Source of the DNA: Nemopilema nomurai
Lineage: Eukaryota > Cnidaria > Scyphozoa > Rhizostomeae > Rhizostomatidae
Length of the DNA stretch: 64,000 bases
Direction of reading: 5' to 3'
NCBI GenBank assembly: GCA_003864495.1
Contig: ML133387.1
Location: 2,858,781-2,922,780 of the forward strand
Below are positions 26,613-38,514 of the stretch, piece after piece (the first letter of the stretch is position 1; every line of letters starts with the position of its first letter). The notes beneath the pieces are model-generated. The model saw only the letters and a list, made by a program, of their open reading frames with translations, was not told the origin of the DNA and did no database searches. Made by a program: the position numbers and the translations under genes.

Positions 26613-29560
26613 GCGTTGGCTTAACTTTTTAGTCTGCAACTCTAAATATTTTTTGATCAGCCACATCTGCCTATACGACGAAGTGCAATCAAGATAGTTT
26701 CAGCTTGTGATATGGCCAAACAGGCTTCTTCGTATCACTGACCTGCCTGGGTTGGAATTTCTGTTCTGAAAATGCAGCTAAGAGAGCACATGCGCCGATA
26801 ATCTGTGGCCACTTTTGGGCACTTAGGTATTAAGTCGGTTCGTTTGCGACCACATAGCATTATTTACCATGAAGAACAACAATTCGACGAGCGTTGTGAA
26901 CACGCTTATGAAAAAACAAATAAAGAGTTTTGCGTATGAGAAAAGACTTGATTATTCTCTCCTTGCTGAATGCAACTCTAATTGTTTTATTTTTCACGCA
27001 GTTTTGACTAACTTTTTCTCAGAGTCGTACCCGTGTATGACCTGAAAACTGGATTATCTGTTTCTTACTCGCAATGGTGGTTTAAGGGACTTCGGTGCCC
27101 TGGATCGAAACCATCTGCGGGGCTCTTGTTTGAAAACTTTCTGTTAGCAAAGATTATTCTTCAATTTCTTTCCGTCAGAGTTTTGTGCCTCAAGATGGTG
27201 CCTTTTCAATTTTATTAGGTGCGGGGTCTCTTCTGGGTTTCCAAAAGCGCGGTGTCTTTAGCCATGGCCCCTCCCCTGGACCCCCCTTAAACCGCCCTTC
27301 CCCCCTTAAACCGCCCTCCCCCCATTAAACCACTACAGCTCACTCATGACTAACTGCCTGTTAAGCATAGATGCCGGATTTTCACCATACTACTGTTGTT
27401 TAGCTGTTTTGTCAAAAAATCTCAACAAAAATTAACACAAAATGTGAGCGTTGGTCACTTTGTTCAGATCAAAAATCTAGTCCTTTAAAAATATATTTCT
27501 CCGACAAAGCAACTTTGTTTAATCTTGTTTATGTTATGCTGATAGGTAGCATAAACAAGACAATAAGAAATAAAAATCTAAATCTGGAATATTACTGACT
27601 TGGTATTTTTTAAATCCGTCTCTATCTAAAACCTATGGAGTACTAAAGGATCTTTGGCAACTAAAGGATGAATACCTAGGTGAGTGCTACTATACAAGCT
27701 GCAAGTCGGTCAATTTAATTTTCAGATGGCTACTTCAACAAATAGCCTGGGTCATGGAGGTCTCGACTGAACAGATCATATTTGAATGCGTTTATCAGAT
27801 ATATAAGATGGGGATGAGATACTTGGCTGAGAGAATGAACGAAGAAGTGAATGAAATATCAATGCAGAGAGTTAAACGTGGCATCAAATGATGATCTACC
27901 TGGGAATCGGTTTTACTAATTGCATCCCATTGCATGTTCATGAGCCATTGTACACTTCAGGAATCAACCTAAATAGAAGGAATCCTTTTTAAAAGATTGC
28001 CAGACAAGAGAATGAAAAAAGATTGAGCTGTAAGAAAAAATAGGTTGATTCCTAATAACATTTGCTATGATGTTAGATTTTTCTTAGGTCACAGGAGGAA
28101 AGCGACAGATGCATTTGATTCGCGAACAAATTAGCTTAGAAACTGCAAAATACTTTTTCGCTTTTTTTAAAGACCCTGCCGCTAGAAAATGTTTGCTCTC
28201 TAGAATCCCGTTTGTCATCCAGATTGTAATTAAATTCTTGTCTTGGCTGATGAAATATTCTATTCTAACTGGCTGATGACACTTTGAATCACATTTTTGT
28301 TCGTTTTAGTTCTCTGAATAAAGAAAAAAGCCTTTTGTATAACTTTAAGCTTTGATTACACTTACTTGTTTTAGGTCTTGTTTCTAAGAAGGCATTAATA
28401 CTATGCAATTGTAAAAGTATTTGCTACAAATTTCCTTTTCGCTTGCAGTACATTACAGAGTAATTCAGAAAATAAATGTTTCGACTTTGTACACAGATGA
28501 ATGTACACAGATTCTTCATTTACAATTCCCTTCGCACCTCGACTTGCTGCCGAAAGGTAAACTTCAAATGTTAAATCTTGTTTGAAGACGTAATACAGAA
28601 AACGTTCACCTTGTTCTTGATGGAACTTTAAGTAAAATTTAACTGTCTGTAAATGCAAAAGTGATCCGTTGAAGATGCTAATGCCATTATACTGGAATTC
28701 TGAATACAGCAGCCTCAATTATTACTCTAGAATATCGAAGTGGCATTGATTGGCTCTTGCAGCTTTGTTGAGGTCAACTCTGTCGTTGAAAACACAAATA
28801 ACAGATACGCTTAAACACCCGAACAAAAATCAGCACATTGTATATTCTGTAAAATGGCAAACCAGTAAAGATACGATCTTCTTACTCAAAACGTTCCCCA
28901 TAGGTATTCCTTTCAGTTTTTCTTCAAGCTTCTCGAATTTCTTTACATAAGCATGCTGTACATGAGCATGAATGCTGTACTTTACATAGACTGGGAATAT
29001 CACACGTGTAGGTGGAGTAAGCTTTAACAGGACAAGTCTCTTTGACGCTTTGAAGACGCTTCCTTTACTTGGATACGTGAAAAGAATTTAGCACAACAGC
29101 TGCAGAAATTTAGTGGCGCATTTGCAGCTGTGCCAAAGTGTGATACAGATAAGAAAAAAAACACCAGCTTTGCTATAACTGATGCGCAACCAAGTGAAAA
29201 AGAATGCTGTCACAGTGACTGACAGAGACAAGAGCTGATCCTTCCACTCTGCTTTCTTGTGCAGATTGCAGGCACCAGATGTCTTTTTTATTACACAAGA
29301 GAAGCAAAAAACTTAGAAAGAAACAGTTTATTAGATTGGGTAACTTCTCTCTACCTTGAATATGCTTTAAGAGATGAAGAAGAATCAATTCAAAAAGGCT
29401 TTCGAGAGTGACCTTTAGAAAGTTTTAGGCCCCCTTAAAGATTCCTTAAATGTCAGTATTGCCGCCGACAAAATAATATTTTTGATCAAGACTGGAGTTG
29501 ATAAACTTGATTTTCCTGCCGGGCATCTATTCAATTCAATAGCAGAGGCTATTCTTATCT
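26613..29560. other. Gene-poor stretch
   Basis: No recognisable gene. A C-rich run of CCCTTAAACCGCC-type units lies at 27280-27330. Open frames 27033-27218 (plus) and 28401-28718 (minus) have no known domain. Confidence 0.4.
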
Positions 29561-29782
29561 AAAGTAACCCAATATACCTTGAAAAATGACAAGCTGCCAT
29601 TCGTTTTGTCATACGTTTTATTGACACAATTATTTCTACAAAAAGTAACCCGATAAATTTCAAATAGTGATAAGCTACGATTTGCATTATCATACGTATT
29701 ATTAACACGATTACTCTACACAAAGTAACCATATATATGTCAAAAAGTGATGAGCTGCGATTAGTAATAAGATATGAATCAG
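29561..29782 (+). repeat. Three-copy tandem repeat, about 80-bp period
   Basis: Units start AAAGTAACC at 29561, 29642 and 29722. Each continues with a TGATAAGCTACGATT-like core and a TTATTGACACAATTA-like tail. The third copy is shortened. Copies differ by many substitutions, so the array is old. Confidence 0.8.
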
Positions 29783-30130
29783 TAGGTTAAGTTAAAATTC
29801 ACAAATGACAAATAACAAAAAGCAGGATAAAGCTATGCTCACTTGAATAGATGGATCTTTCTGTGCCGTAGAATATCCATCTACATGAGGGGCAGTTCAC
29901 ATTTCACATGTCACATCGTGAGTTCCAGAGTGTGTGCCAAAGTGTGTCTCACTGATCGATCGCTCTCCACGAAAGTTAGGGCTGCAACAATATCATTCCT
30001 TCAATAGAATTAATGAAACTGTCCTCATTGCTCTCAAGTAAGGACCTACTGACACCAGGCGTAAGTCAGCTGAAGTCAGCTCCCGTGCACTAGGATCTAG
30101 AAGTAAGCACTTTGTCAGCCTGGAGCATGT

Positions 30131-30243
30131 CTTGTCCTTTGTCCTTTTTGTCCTTTGTCCTTTTTATCCTTTGTTTTTTTGTCCTTTGTCCTTATTGTCC
30201 ATTGTCCTATTTTGTCCGTTGTCCTATTTTGTCCTTGTGTCCC
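30131..30243 (+). repeat. TTTGTCC simple-repeat tract
   Basis: Repeated GTCCTTTGTCCTTTT-type units with decay, giving a C+T+G-rich strand. It lies about 500 bases upstream of the GPCR start codon. The overlapping open frames are repeat artefacts. Confidence 0.85.
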
Positions 30244-30743
30244 TCTTGGGTTGCTTTTATACAAAACTTGCGTATTTCAAACATTCCGAAAAAGCCAAAT
30301 ATGTGCCGTTTCGTAATACAGTTGTTCCAGTTTACTTGGATCTCGTCGCGAACCTAGATTCCTCGTGTCAATTGCGATGCTGTCCCTGGCACAGATATCT
30401 GTTCTGTCTTATCAGCAGCCCCTTTTACACCCGCAACGAGCGATCGCCAATGGAATTGGTCTGGATTTGCTTTCCCAAATAATGGAAGGCCTGAATTTAT
30501 AAGACGAGCCGCCAGTGTATAGTAGTGTATCATTACATATGCAATCCTTCGAGCAAAAGGACCCCGACGAAAGCTTGTCACCTAATCCAACACAGCAAAG
30601 GTATAAATAATTGATTTCGTCTTGTGCATAATCTGTGCATCATACATAAACATGGTTTGCCTTCGCAACCCAACATTTGCTGTTGAATAATCGTAGCAGA
30701 TTGTGCACTGTAAAGTTCCCACAAGCGAAATTCGGCATGCACC

Positions 30744-31658
30744 ATGAGTTTAATAGAAGCAAACAACAATGGAAGCAGTCCCATGAGCTTGAACGAGCGC
30801 AGAGTCAACTCGATACTGACCGAGGGTGATCCTTCTGGCTATGCAGTCATAGTCGTTTCCACGATTATTCTGTCATTGGCAGTTACATGTAATGGGTTAG
30901 TGCTTTATGTTTTCGTAAAAAACAACCATCTTCGTACACCATCAGGGATGCTTATACTTTTCATGGCCACCACTGACCTCTCAACTGGCGTTATCTCCCT
31001 TCCATTGTCCATCGTGAGGCAATGTTTCGAAGTGATGGGAAGTACCCCACCATTTGTCGTAGACTACTTATACATGAAGTTCGGTGCTGCATTCTTCATC
31101 ATAACTCTCGTTCTACTTGCACTGTTAAGTGTAGATAGATACCTGCATGCATGCTATGGGAGAAGAGTACAGACCTGGAATCTGGGCAAAAAGTACAGGA
31201 TATTGTATGCAGTTACGTTGGTGGTTTCTATTGGCTGGATCGCGTTCGTACCCTCGATCAGTTTGAACAAGACAGCATCTAAAGCAGTTGGTCTTTTCAT
31301 TGGTATATCCGTCATCACTTGCATAGCATTTTCACACGCAAAGGTGTATCTGTTGCTACGGGCAAGCTGTAAAGTCATCCCAGGACGCTCACTGAAAATG
31401 TCCGCCGATTTCAGAGGCAAGTGGCAGCGAAGATCCACCAACACGCTGGTGATAATTAATATTGCTTTTCTCGCATGCTTTACACCACGACTAGTTCGAG
31501 TCGTGCTCAATCTTCTTCACAGGCATGGAGAATATCCGGAGCTAGAGAGATGGTCAGCAACAATGATTTACCTTAACAGCGTCATCAATCCAATCATTTA
31601 TATCCAAAGGAGTAGAAAGATTCAGTTGGTGGTCAAAAGATACTTGGGAAGGGAATAG
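30744..31658 (+). CDS. Intronless rhodopsin-family (class A) G protein-coupled receptor
   Basis: A 304-residue single-exon receptor starting at ATG 30744 (ACCATGA context) with seven hydrophobic segments at roughly 33-58, 67-93, 107-130, 151-172, 181-205, 233-258 and 268-290. Class A landmarks are present: N50 in CNGLVL, D78 in TM2, DRY at 131-133, W165 in TM4, CFTP at 245-248 in place of CWxP, and NPIIY at 282-286. Sequons N9-G-S and N175-K-T are potential glycosylation sites. Neither the usual cysteine at the top of TM3 nor one in the short second extracellular loop is present, so the canonical disulfide is missing. The C-tail is very short. Ligand and G protein are unknown; intronless orphan receptors of this kind are common in cnidarians and other invertebrates. 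Confidence 0.93.
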   Translation: MSLIEANNNGSSPMSLNERRVNSILTEGDPSGYAVIVVSTIILSLAVTCNGLVLYVFVKNNHLRTPSGMLILFMATTDLSTGVISLPLSIVRQCFEVMGSTPPFVVDYLYMKFGAAFFIITLVLLALLSVDRYLHACYGRRVQTWNLGKKYRILYAVTLVVSIGWIAFVPSISLNKTASKAVGLFIGISVITCIAFSHAKVYLLLRASCKVIPGRSLKMSADFRGKWQRRSTNTLVIINIAFLACFTPRLVRVVLNLLHRHGEYPELERWSATMIYLNSVINPIIYIQRSRKIQLVVKRYLGRE

Positions 31659-31669
31659 CAGCCAACTTG

Positions 31670-31675
31670 AATAAA
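31670..31675 (+). promoter_or_regulatory. Possible polyadenylation signal of the GPCR gene
   Basis: AATAAA about 12 bases after the stop codon. It would give an unusually short 3' untranslated region, so a later signal may be used instead. Confidence 0.35.
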
Positions 31676-34600
31676 TTCAATGAGAACCTTCAAAATCAGC
31701 AGAAACTTAACGTTGCATAATCAATACACCTTTTATCCAATATACATTGGACAATGAAAAATTTAGTTCATTATCCTAGCCATGCGTTTCCTGAAAACTG
31801 CCATAAGAAATATGTTTTTCAGTGCAATTTTTACGATGCCGCATTGAGTTTTGGCTGTTGTCTTGCCAAGTATTGTACGGAAAAACGTTTATTTAACTTT
31901 AATGAATTTAAAACTTGAGCATTTACTTCAATTCGAGTGACTTTCAGCTTCTACTATAAAAGTCAAGCTGAATAATTTAAGCTCCCACAGCCAAAATGAA
32001 CACACATCTTTGGGAAGCAGATGAGGTGAACACATCAATGAGATGAGAATGTTTCGGTATGCTTAACTGATCTAAGTTTGAGTATTTTTCACTGACGTAT
32101 TGTCAGGATTGGCAATAACCTATACTTAACTTAAATAGTGGGACATTCAAGAGTGTACTAGTAACTCCCTCTAGTGTTTAATCTCTTGAGCATATTGTTA
32201 ACCATTATCACCGATTTCTGTCTTTTTCTAAGTTGCAATTTTTTATACTTACGTTGTTCTTATTAATATAGAATTAATCATATATTATTGTTATTTCACG
32301 CTCTGACATCTCCATCATGATTTTTTTTTCATTTGTCCATCAGCTGTCCATGTGTTCAGCTGCTCTTATATAATATCTTATGTTGTTCCTTGTAATGAAA
32401 TTTTTATTGTTATTAATGATTGTATCTTAACATCTTACATGACGTATCTGGCAACTAAATGGTTTGTTGCTGAACAAAGGTTTTGATTTGATTTGATCTG
32501 TTTAGCAGTTGTAGAACGTATTTAGGCATTATGTAAGCATGTAGCCTCACTATCAGTATACTGACTTAATTGTAACTCCAAGGCTTCTATAATAATTTCT
32601 GTAAACAAATCGTCGATTATTGTCGCAGTTTAATATCTGATTCCAGACATTATGCTTCAGGATATTTCATTGGCGTATGCCCCAATATGATTCACTGACG
32701 TTTTATCATCTTTCGTAAACTATTGAAGCACCTTTTTTACAAGATTTTCGCAAAAATACTTGTAAAAGGCATAATTTTATTTATCTCAGATGGATTTTGA
32801 TATGAAATGTCTCATTGAGTAGTATCAAATGTCTAGGTATGAAATTTTAAGCGTCAACTGCTTATAGTACGAAGCTAGGAAATTCCGATATTCGGATCCA
32901 GGGAAATTCGACTTAAAAATGGGGACATAGAGACAATCTATTATCCAAGGACATTCTTTCAGGATATTGATTAACGTATGTTATTGGGATGGGTGATTAC
33001 CAAATAGGTACATTAACAATAAGTTATGTTCACATCGGACATCAAGTCGTAACAAGTTCTATCCAGCTTCAATGAGAGGAGCAAAGTTATGGGAACCGTT
33101 CAATGAAATTCAAAGAGCCCTGGAAATATTCAGCAGTTCCATGTGAAGACTAGATTGAATGGGCTACCGCATCATAGATTGTTGTGATGTTTTTAAGGAG
33201 GTCAATGACGGTTTGAGTGTTCTCTGTCATGTGACTGTTTTCGACTAATGAGGATGTCATAAGAAAGCGTCGTCCTAATCAAAGTACACTCAGCGTGATA
33301 TGGTGCCATGGCAGCTACTTGGAAAGAAATTAATGCGTGCACCTTGAGTCAAACAATGCGTTAGTCCTGGTCTTCGATATAAGGTGCGGCCTTTTTCGAT
33401 ATTAGGTGCGTCTTCTCACCAATGTATACAGCTGCACGGGTTATGCTTCGAAACAACAGCAAATCTAAAAAGCTTTTCGTAAGACACTACTAGTATGAAG
33501 TTTTATGGCATAGAACCAAACCTGCATTCGTGAAGTTATGTGAAATTGAGCTGTTCAGGTGCGGCAAAAAACTCGGCCACAGGCTTGACAGAAAAGTGAG
33601 TTGAATAGCGTGAATAGCTGACACTGAGCCTCAGTTAGCAGCCATATCACTCAGTATGTTTGAAGGAAAGTGCGAAGAGAAGTGCTGACGACCTTTTCGT
33701 ATCTACTCTGCAGTTTAAATCTTACTCTTTTGCATGTTGATTGAAAATGGGTGTCTAAGCAAAGAGTCAAGTCGAGAGAGTCTCGTTCTCGGATTCGAGC
33801 AATTTTTTAGCTTCATATATGGCAAAAATGGATCATAGAAATGGAATCTCCATGTTGAAATAAGTCTGTACCGACAATTTCTGAGTGTTTGGGCCATCAG
33901 GCTGCGAATTAACCCATTCTAGAAATTTAGCTTTTCCTATACACTCCAATGGAATTTGCTGGTGTAGTGAAAAAATTTCACTGCAGCCGCATATTGCGGT
34001 CAAATCGCATGAAATATCTAAATATTCAAAACATAGTAACTCGCGACTGGAATGTCCAAACAATATGAAGTTCCCAGTATAAACTAAGTTAAAGATCAGC
34101 ATTTCAATTCTGATGTTAATTTTTGAGAAAATTGATAACGTCAACCCGAATCGGAGAATATTTAGTACCACCGCGGTGTTAGAACCATTTTGAAGCCACG
34201 AAGGGTGAAAGGTCTCCTGTGAATGTTTGGTAAACACATAGATATGAGTCGCTAGTGGAATTTCTTTCTCCAACAAACATAATAATAGAAAAGTGCAACC
34301 AAATTCAAGCAGCAAAAGAATGAAGCAGCGAAAAGAAAATAATGCCAATCCAGACTTAATCAGAGCCAAATTTTATTCAAACAGATAATTCTCATAAGTG
34401 AAGGAAAAAAGCAGATAGTTTAGTGTACAAACGCGGGCAGAGAGATTGAATCTGATAAACTTAATGGAACTCTTGCGGTATGTGTAAGATAATAACTTTC
34501 GTTAACTCGTTTTACGTGCGAAATTCGCCCTATTTTCGCAGACGGTTTCATAATGACGGCGACCAGCTGACATCAGTAGGGCAAACGATGATGGGTTAAA

Positions 34601-34885
34601 TCTATATCTTAACAGCTGTATCTTTTCAACTTTTTCAATTTCAAACGTCATGATCCTGGAAAAAATTGTCCAGGAAAAGTGCCGTTTTTGCAGCTTTTCA
34701 AAGGAAAGAAAAGACAGGAACGTTTCGAGAAATGTTCAAACTGTTTTAGTCATGGATTCTAGCCTGCCATAAAACTTTTTCAGAACTGTGATTTTTATCA
34801 TTGAACGCCGAAATATTTTTCTGCTGATTTCTTTGTTACAGTTGGTGGTCAATTTTCTTTTCATTACAAGATTATACCGTAATGT
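31676..34885. other. Gene-poor stretch
   Basis: AT-rich noncoding DNA. A TTTTGATTTGATTTGAT tail near 32484-32500 resembles the 3' end of a non-LTR element but no coding remnant was found beside it. A 178-codon minus-strand open frame at 33833-34369 lacks an ATG at its start. Confidence 0.4.
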
Positions 34886-35005
34886 TTCGAATAAGCACCC
34901 TCTCATAAAAAGTGCCCTCCTCGAATAAGCGCCCACCGTATAGGTGAAATTATTAAATAAGCACCTTCCTCGAGTAAGCGCCCACCCCTCAAATAAGCAC
35001 TCATC
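34886..35005 (+). repeat. Iterated AATAAGCGCCC-type repeat, block 1
   Basis: At least five irregularly spaced units of (C/T)GAATAAGC(A/G)CCC or AAATAAGCAC. On the minus strand this reads as Leu/Phe/Gly/Arg-rich open frames, which are artefacts. Block 2 lies at 35323-35390. Confidence 0.7.
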
Positions 35006-35322
35006 CTTCAACCTTCGGAACCAGTTGCTGATTCGAATTTTCGACGAAAATTTACAATTAAACATCATGAAAAATGAACAACACTGTTTGTTTAAGTTTT
35101 CATTCTAATATTTTTCTTTTCGTCATAATAACATGGGAACGTTTTAATGGTGCTTCATGTATCATAATGTCAATGAAATTTTTTTTCTTGGAGTTTTCTA
35201 CCGAGGAAGAAGAGGAGCGTAATATAGATGTAGATATTTGAAATCATTATTGAGAAAGAAAGAGAAGAAGTGCTTCAATTAATATTACAAAATAATATTT
35301 TGAATTACGTCCAAATCTGTTT

Positions 35323-35390
35323 TTCAAATAAGCGCCCCCTCGAATAAGCGCCTCCCACGGAGTGTCAATAATTAAATAAGCGCCGGGCGC
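35323..35390 (+). repeat. Iterated AATAAGCGCCC-type repeat, block 2
   Basis: Three units (CAAATAAGCGCCCC, CGAATAAGCGCC, TAAATAAGCGCC) in the same orientation as block 1, separated from it by about 320 bases. The two blocks may be parts of one repetitive element. Confidence 0.7.
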
Positions 35391-38300
35391 AAATCGAGGC
35401 ATAACGGCAGTGCCACTGTTGTTTAAAACTTCAAGCAACTTTGTCGTTATGACTTTACAGTGCATTTTTGTTCTTTTGTCATCACTGATTAGTTCATGGT
35501 TTGTTTCAGAATTGAAGCCTTTAGAAATTAGCATCATATCTGGCCTTATTTTTGCAAATATTCCATGTTGAATTTCCTTGGTTTATGAATTTTGTAGAAG
35601 TTGATATATCTTACAAAATATTTCCTTAAGAACGAAGTTCTTTGTTTGTTATTATCATGTTTGTAGAAGGTTTGGTTGTTTCTATGAAGTTCTAGTTTGA
35701 GGAAATTTACATTTTATACAACATCCAACTGAAAACGTGTTACTTGCCTTTGTTGAACGCCTAGAAAGCTTTTGGATTTACAAGTGACGTACTTCCTCAA
35801 AAATTCCGTATTCATCGTACAGTTCAGAGCACGTTTGACCTTTTCATAAAAATCAAAGGAATCACGACTGTTTGCTAGGCCTATATTACTAGTAACAACC
35901 TCGTTAGTGCGGTGACTCTATGTCTGGCCAAACCAGAACTAGAACTAATCTTTGCCAGTGCTTGATGCTCTTCATTTACTACATTATTTTTAATATGAGG
36001 AAACTGTTTATAATAAATCTGCAATTGCTGGTATTGTAATCACTACTAGTTATTGTTTGAAAATATGAACAAGTACAATGATGTCTTGTTATCAGAAGTC
36101 CCTTTCACATAAAGACAGCTGCAATTGGTTATTAATGACAAAGTATTCTGATGCATTAAGAAGTAAATTTAAGGTCATTTTTGGGCATGCAAAGGCGTGA
36201 ACACGAGAATAAATCCAGGTAGTTAATCAAGATAGTTTTCAAGTTGCAGGTCTGTCTTTTACATATTTACTGTACATATTTACCTGTAACTTGCAGGTCT
36301 TTGCTACCTCAGCCAAGTGCTTCTTTGTTTCTACCTGTATGATCAGGTGGAGCAATTAACATAAGAACGAGAAAAGGAAGTTTTCACTTGTTCCACTCAC
36401 AATTCCAAAAATCTTCGACGGGCTCCATTTTGAAACGAGTGTTTTGGCGGGAGTTCCAAGTGAAGATCGTCACGTGACTTTGAGAGACAATAATCTTTGT
36501 CTTTAGATTTCGGTCCCTTGAAAACAAATGAGAACATTTTTATTCTTTCAAAGGTCTGTCTTTTCGGATGGGTTTCTGAGAAGGCGTGAATAGTGTCCTT
36601 GTATACTTGGTAAGAAATTTTGAGGGCTGGGTTCGTTCCGAGATTTTGCTCCACCAATTTCAATATGGCATGATGGTTGTCTCGACAATTTTGGACTTGT
36701 TCCGTACACATGATGAATAGTGTCTTGTCTTTCTTGAAATTCATTATCAGATTGTTGTCGACAAACTATCAGCCGACAGAGATAGTAGAATATTTAAATC
36801 CTTCATAATTAACTCCTCGTTTAGTGACACCCCTGCATCTCATAAAAAGAAGAAAATTGTATTTCAAAGCATGTCTCTCTATGCTCAAATACCATAACCA
36901 TTTATTAGGCAGATACTGCAATTTATTCATTGAGTAAAAGGCTTTGCAGACAAATTCAGCTAAGCTTATTGACATGCATATCACCTGCCTCAAGGGCGAG
37001 CCAGAGAAAGGATTCTAGCCAGAGAAAACTGGGGGAGGGGGCATCATAGAAAATCCTGTGACGGAAGTGTACCTAAACAATGAATTTAAAAAATAGCGCC
37101 TTACCTTAAAGTGATATAAATCTTCTGTTTTCAAAACATTTGAAGTTATGAATTAAAGCATGTGGCAGTTTAGGGAGAATGCCTGAGCAATTCATACTGA
37201 ACTCAGTTAGGTATAAAGCACATGTGCAGAAACACCGACCAATGACAAGCTTTCTTCCGAGAAGAACAGAGAAGTGCAAATGAAGGGGTCAATAAAAAAC
37301 CTTGGGTCAAGGCCCCTAGCATACCAAGCCCTCCCATAGAAATGCCACTGCCTGCTTCTGATGCATGTCCAGAAGAGGCAGTTAAATAACGGACAGAAAT
37401 GATAAGGAGTTTAATATAAATATCATCATAAACCACTTAATTAACAACTTTAACAAAAAAAGAATACAGACATGGTTTTAACGAATCTAAAATGAAAGAC
37501 CTTTGTACAGTCATTTACTGAACTGACAAAAGTTACTATTGGGAGTGTTTTCAAACACTCAGCTCATATCACAGTTATTAAACAATTTAGAACATAAGTC
37601 TAACTTCATTGAACATAAGCAGCTTTTAACATCCAATAAGTGCAAGTAAAATAAATACTTAAAATCAATTTGGTGTGAGTGTAATGTTGCCAACAGCAAT
37701 ACTTGTGCAGTGAGTGACCTGCAAAAACCTTTAGTTTCCTTTCACTAATAGCAACAAAACTACCTTTCCTCTGGCAAGAAATAAAGAAGGGGGACATCAA
37801 TGATGCTTGAGCAACAAAATACTTTTTTGAAAATATTCATTCAGTTTCATTTCTTTGTTCTTTACTGCAAAGTTAACCAAGCTAGATGCACATTACAGTA
37901 TCAGTCTCAGAGGTGGCAAACAAAAAATACAATTCAGTGAATTAAATACACTTAAAATACAGCTAAAGGATAACAAAGTTGATAAAAAGACATCAGAGGG
38001 CAACAGCGGAGTGTAATTTATATGGATAGAACGACAGACATAATAGAAAAGCCTTAAATCACTCTTGCCCTTATGTTGGTACAGGCAAAAATCCTTCTGG
38101 AGAATTTTGAATATCTAAAACCAACTAAAAACTGTTGAGCAAAAGAAGATTACACGAGAACAGGTGACTTTGATACAAAGCTTTCCATATGAAGGGTAGC
38201 AATGCATTTCTGTCTTACCAACAAAAGGTTAATCAAAAATTTCTTAAATAAATATTTAACAACTAACTTTATAAGCAAAAGAATTACAAATCCTTGGTTC

Positions 38301-38514
38301 AAAAAACAAGGGACAGTGTCAATGTGGTCCAATCTTACAAATATATGTATGTGCCAGCATTTAAGTATGTCCTTAATGAAAAGTTGCTGAGCCTCTATGA
38401 CCACTAGTGTATTACATTTTCTATAGATTTTCCACTAGATACCCAAATATTATGATCCTTCTTAGAAGTTTGTTAGACCCGTATAATCCATCTTTGTCAT
38501 TCCTCAAAACACCC
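35391..38514. other. Gene-poor stretch and probable 3' region of glutamine synthetase A
   Basis: No recognisable coding domain. The right part lies just downstream of the minus-strand GS A stop codon and probably includes its 3' untranslated region, but I could not settle on a polyadenylation signal. Confidence 0.4.

Noticed and set aside
33833..34369. 178-codon minus-strand open frame with a hydrophobic start
   Set aside because: It opens at TTG without an early ATG, has no clear splice acceptor and no recognisable domain. Its length is somewhat unusual for chance, so it deserves a transcript check.
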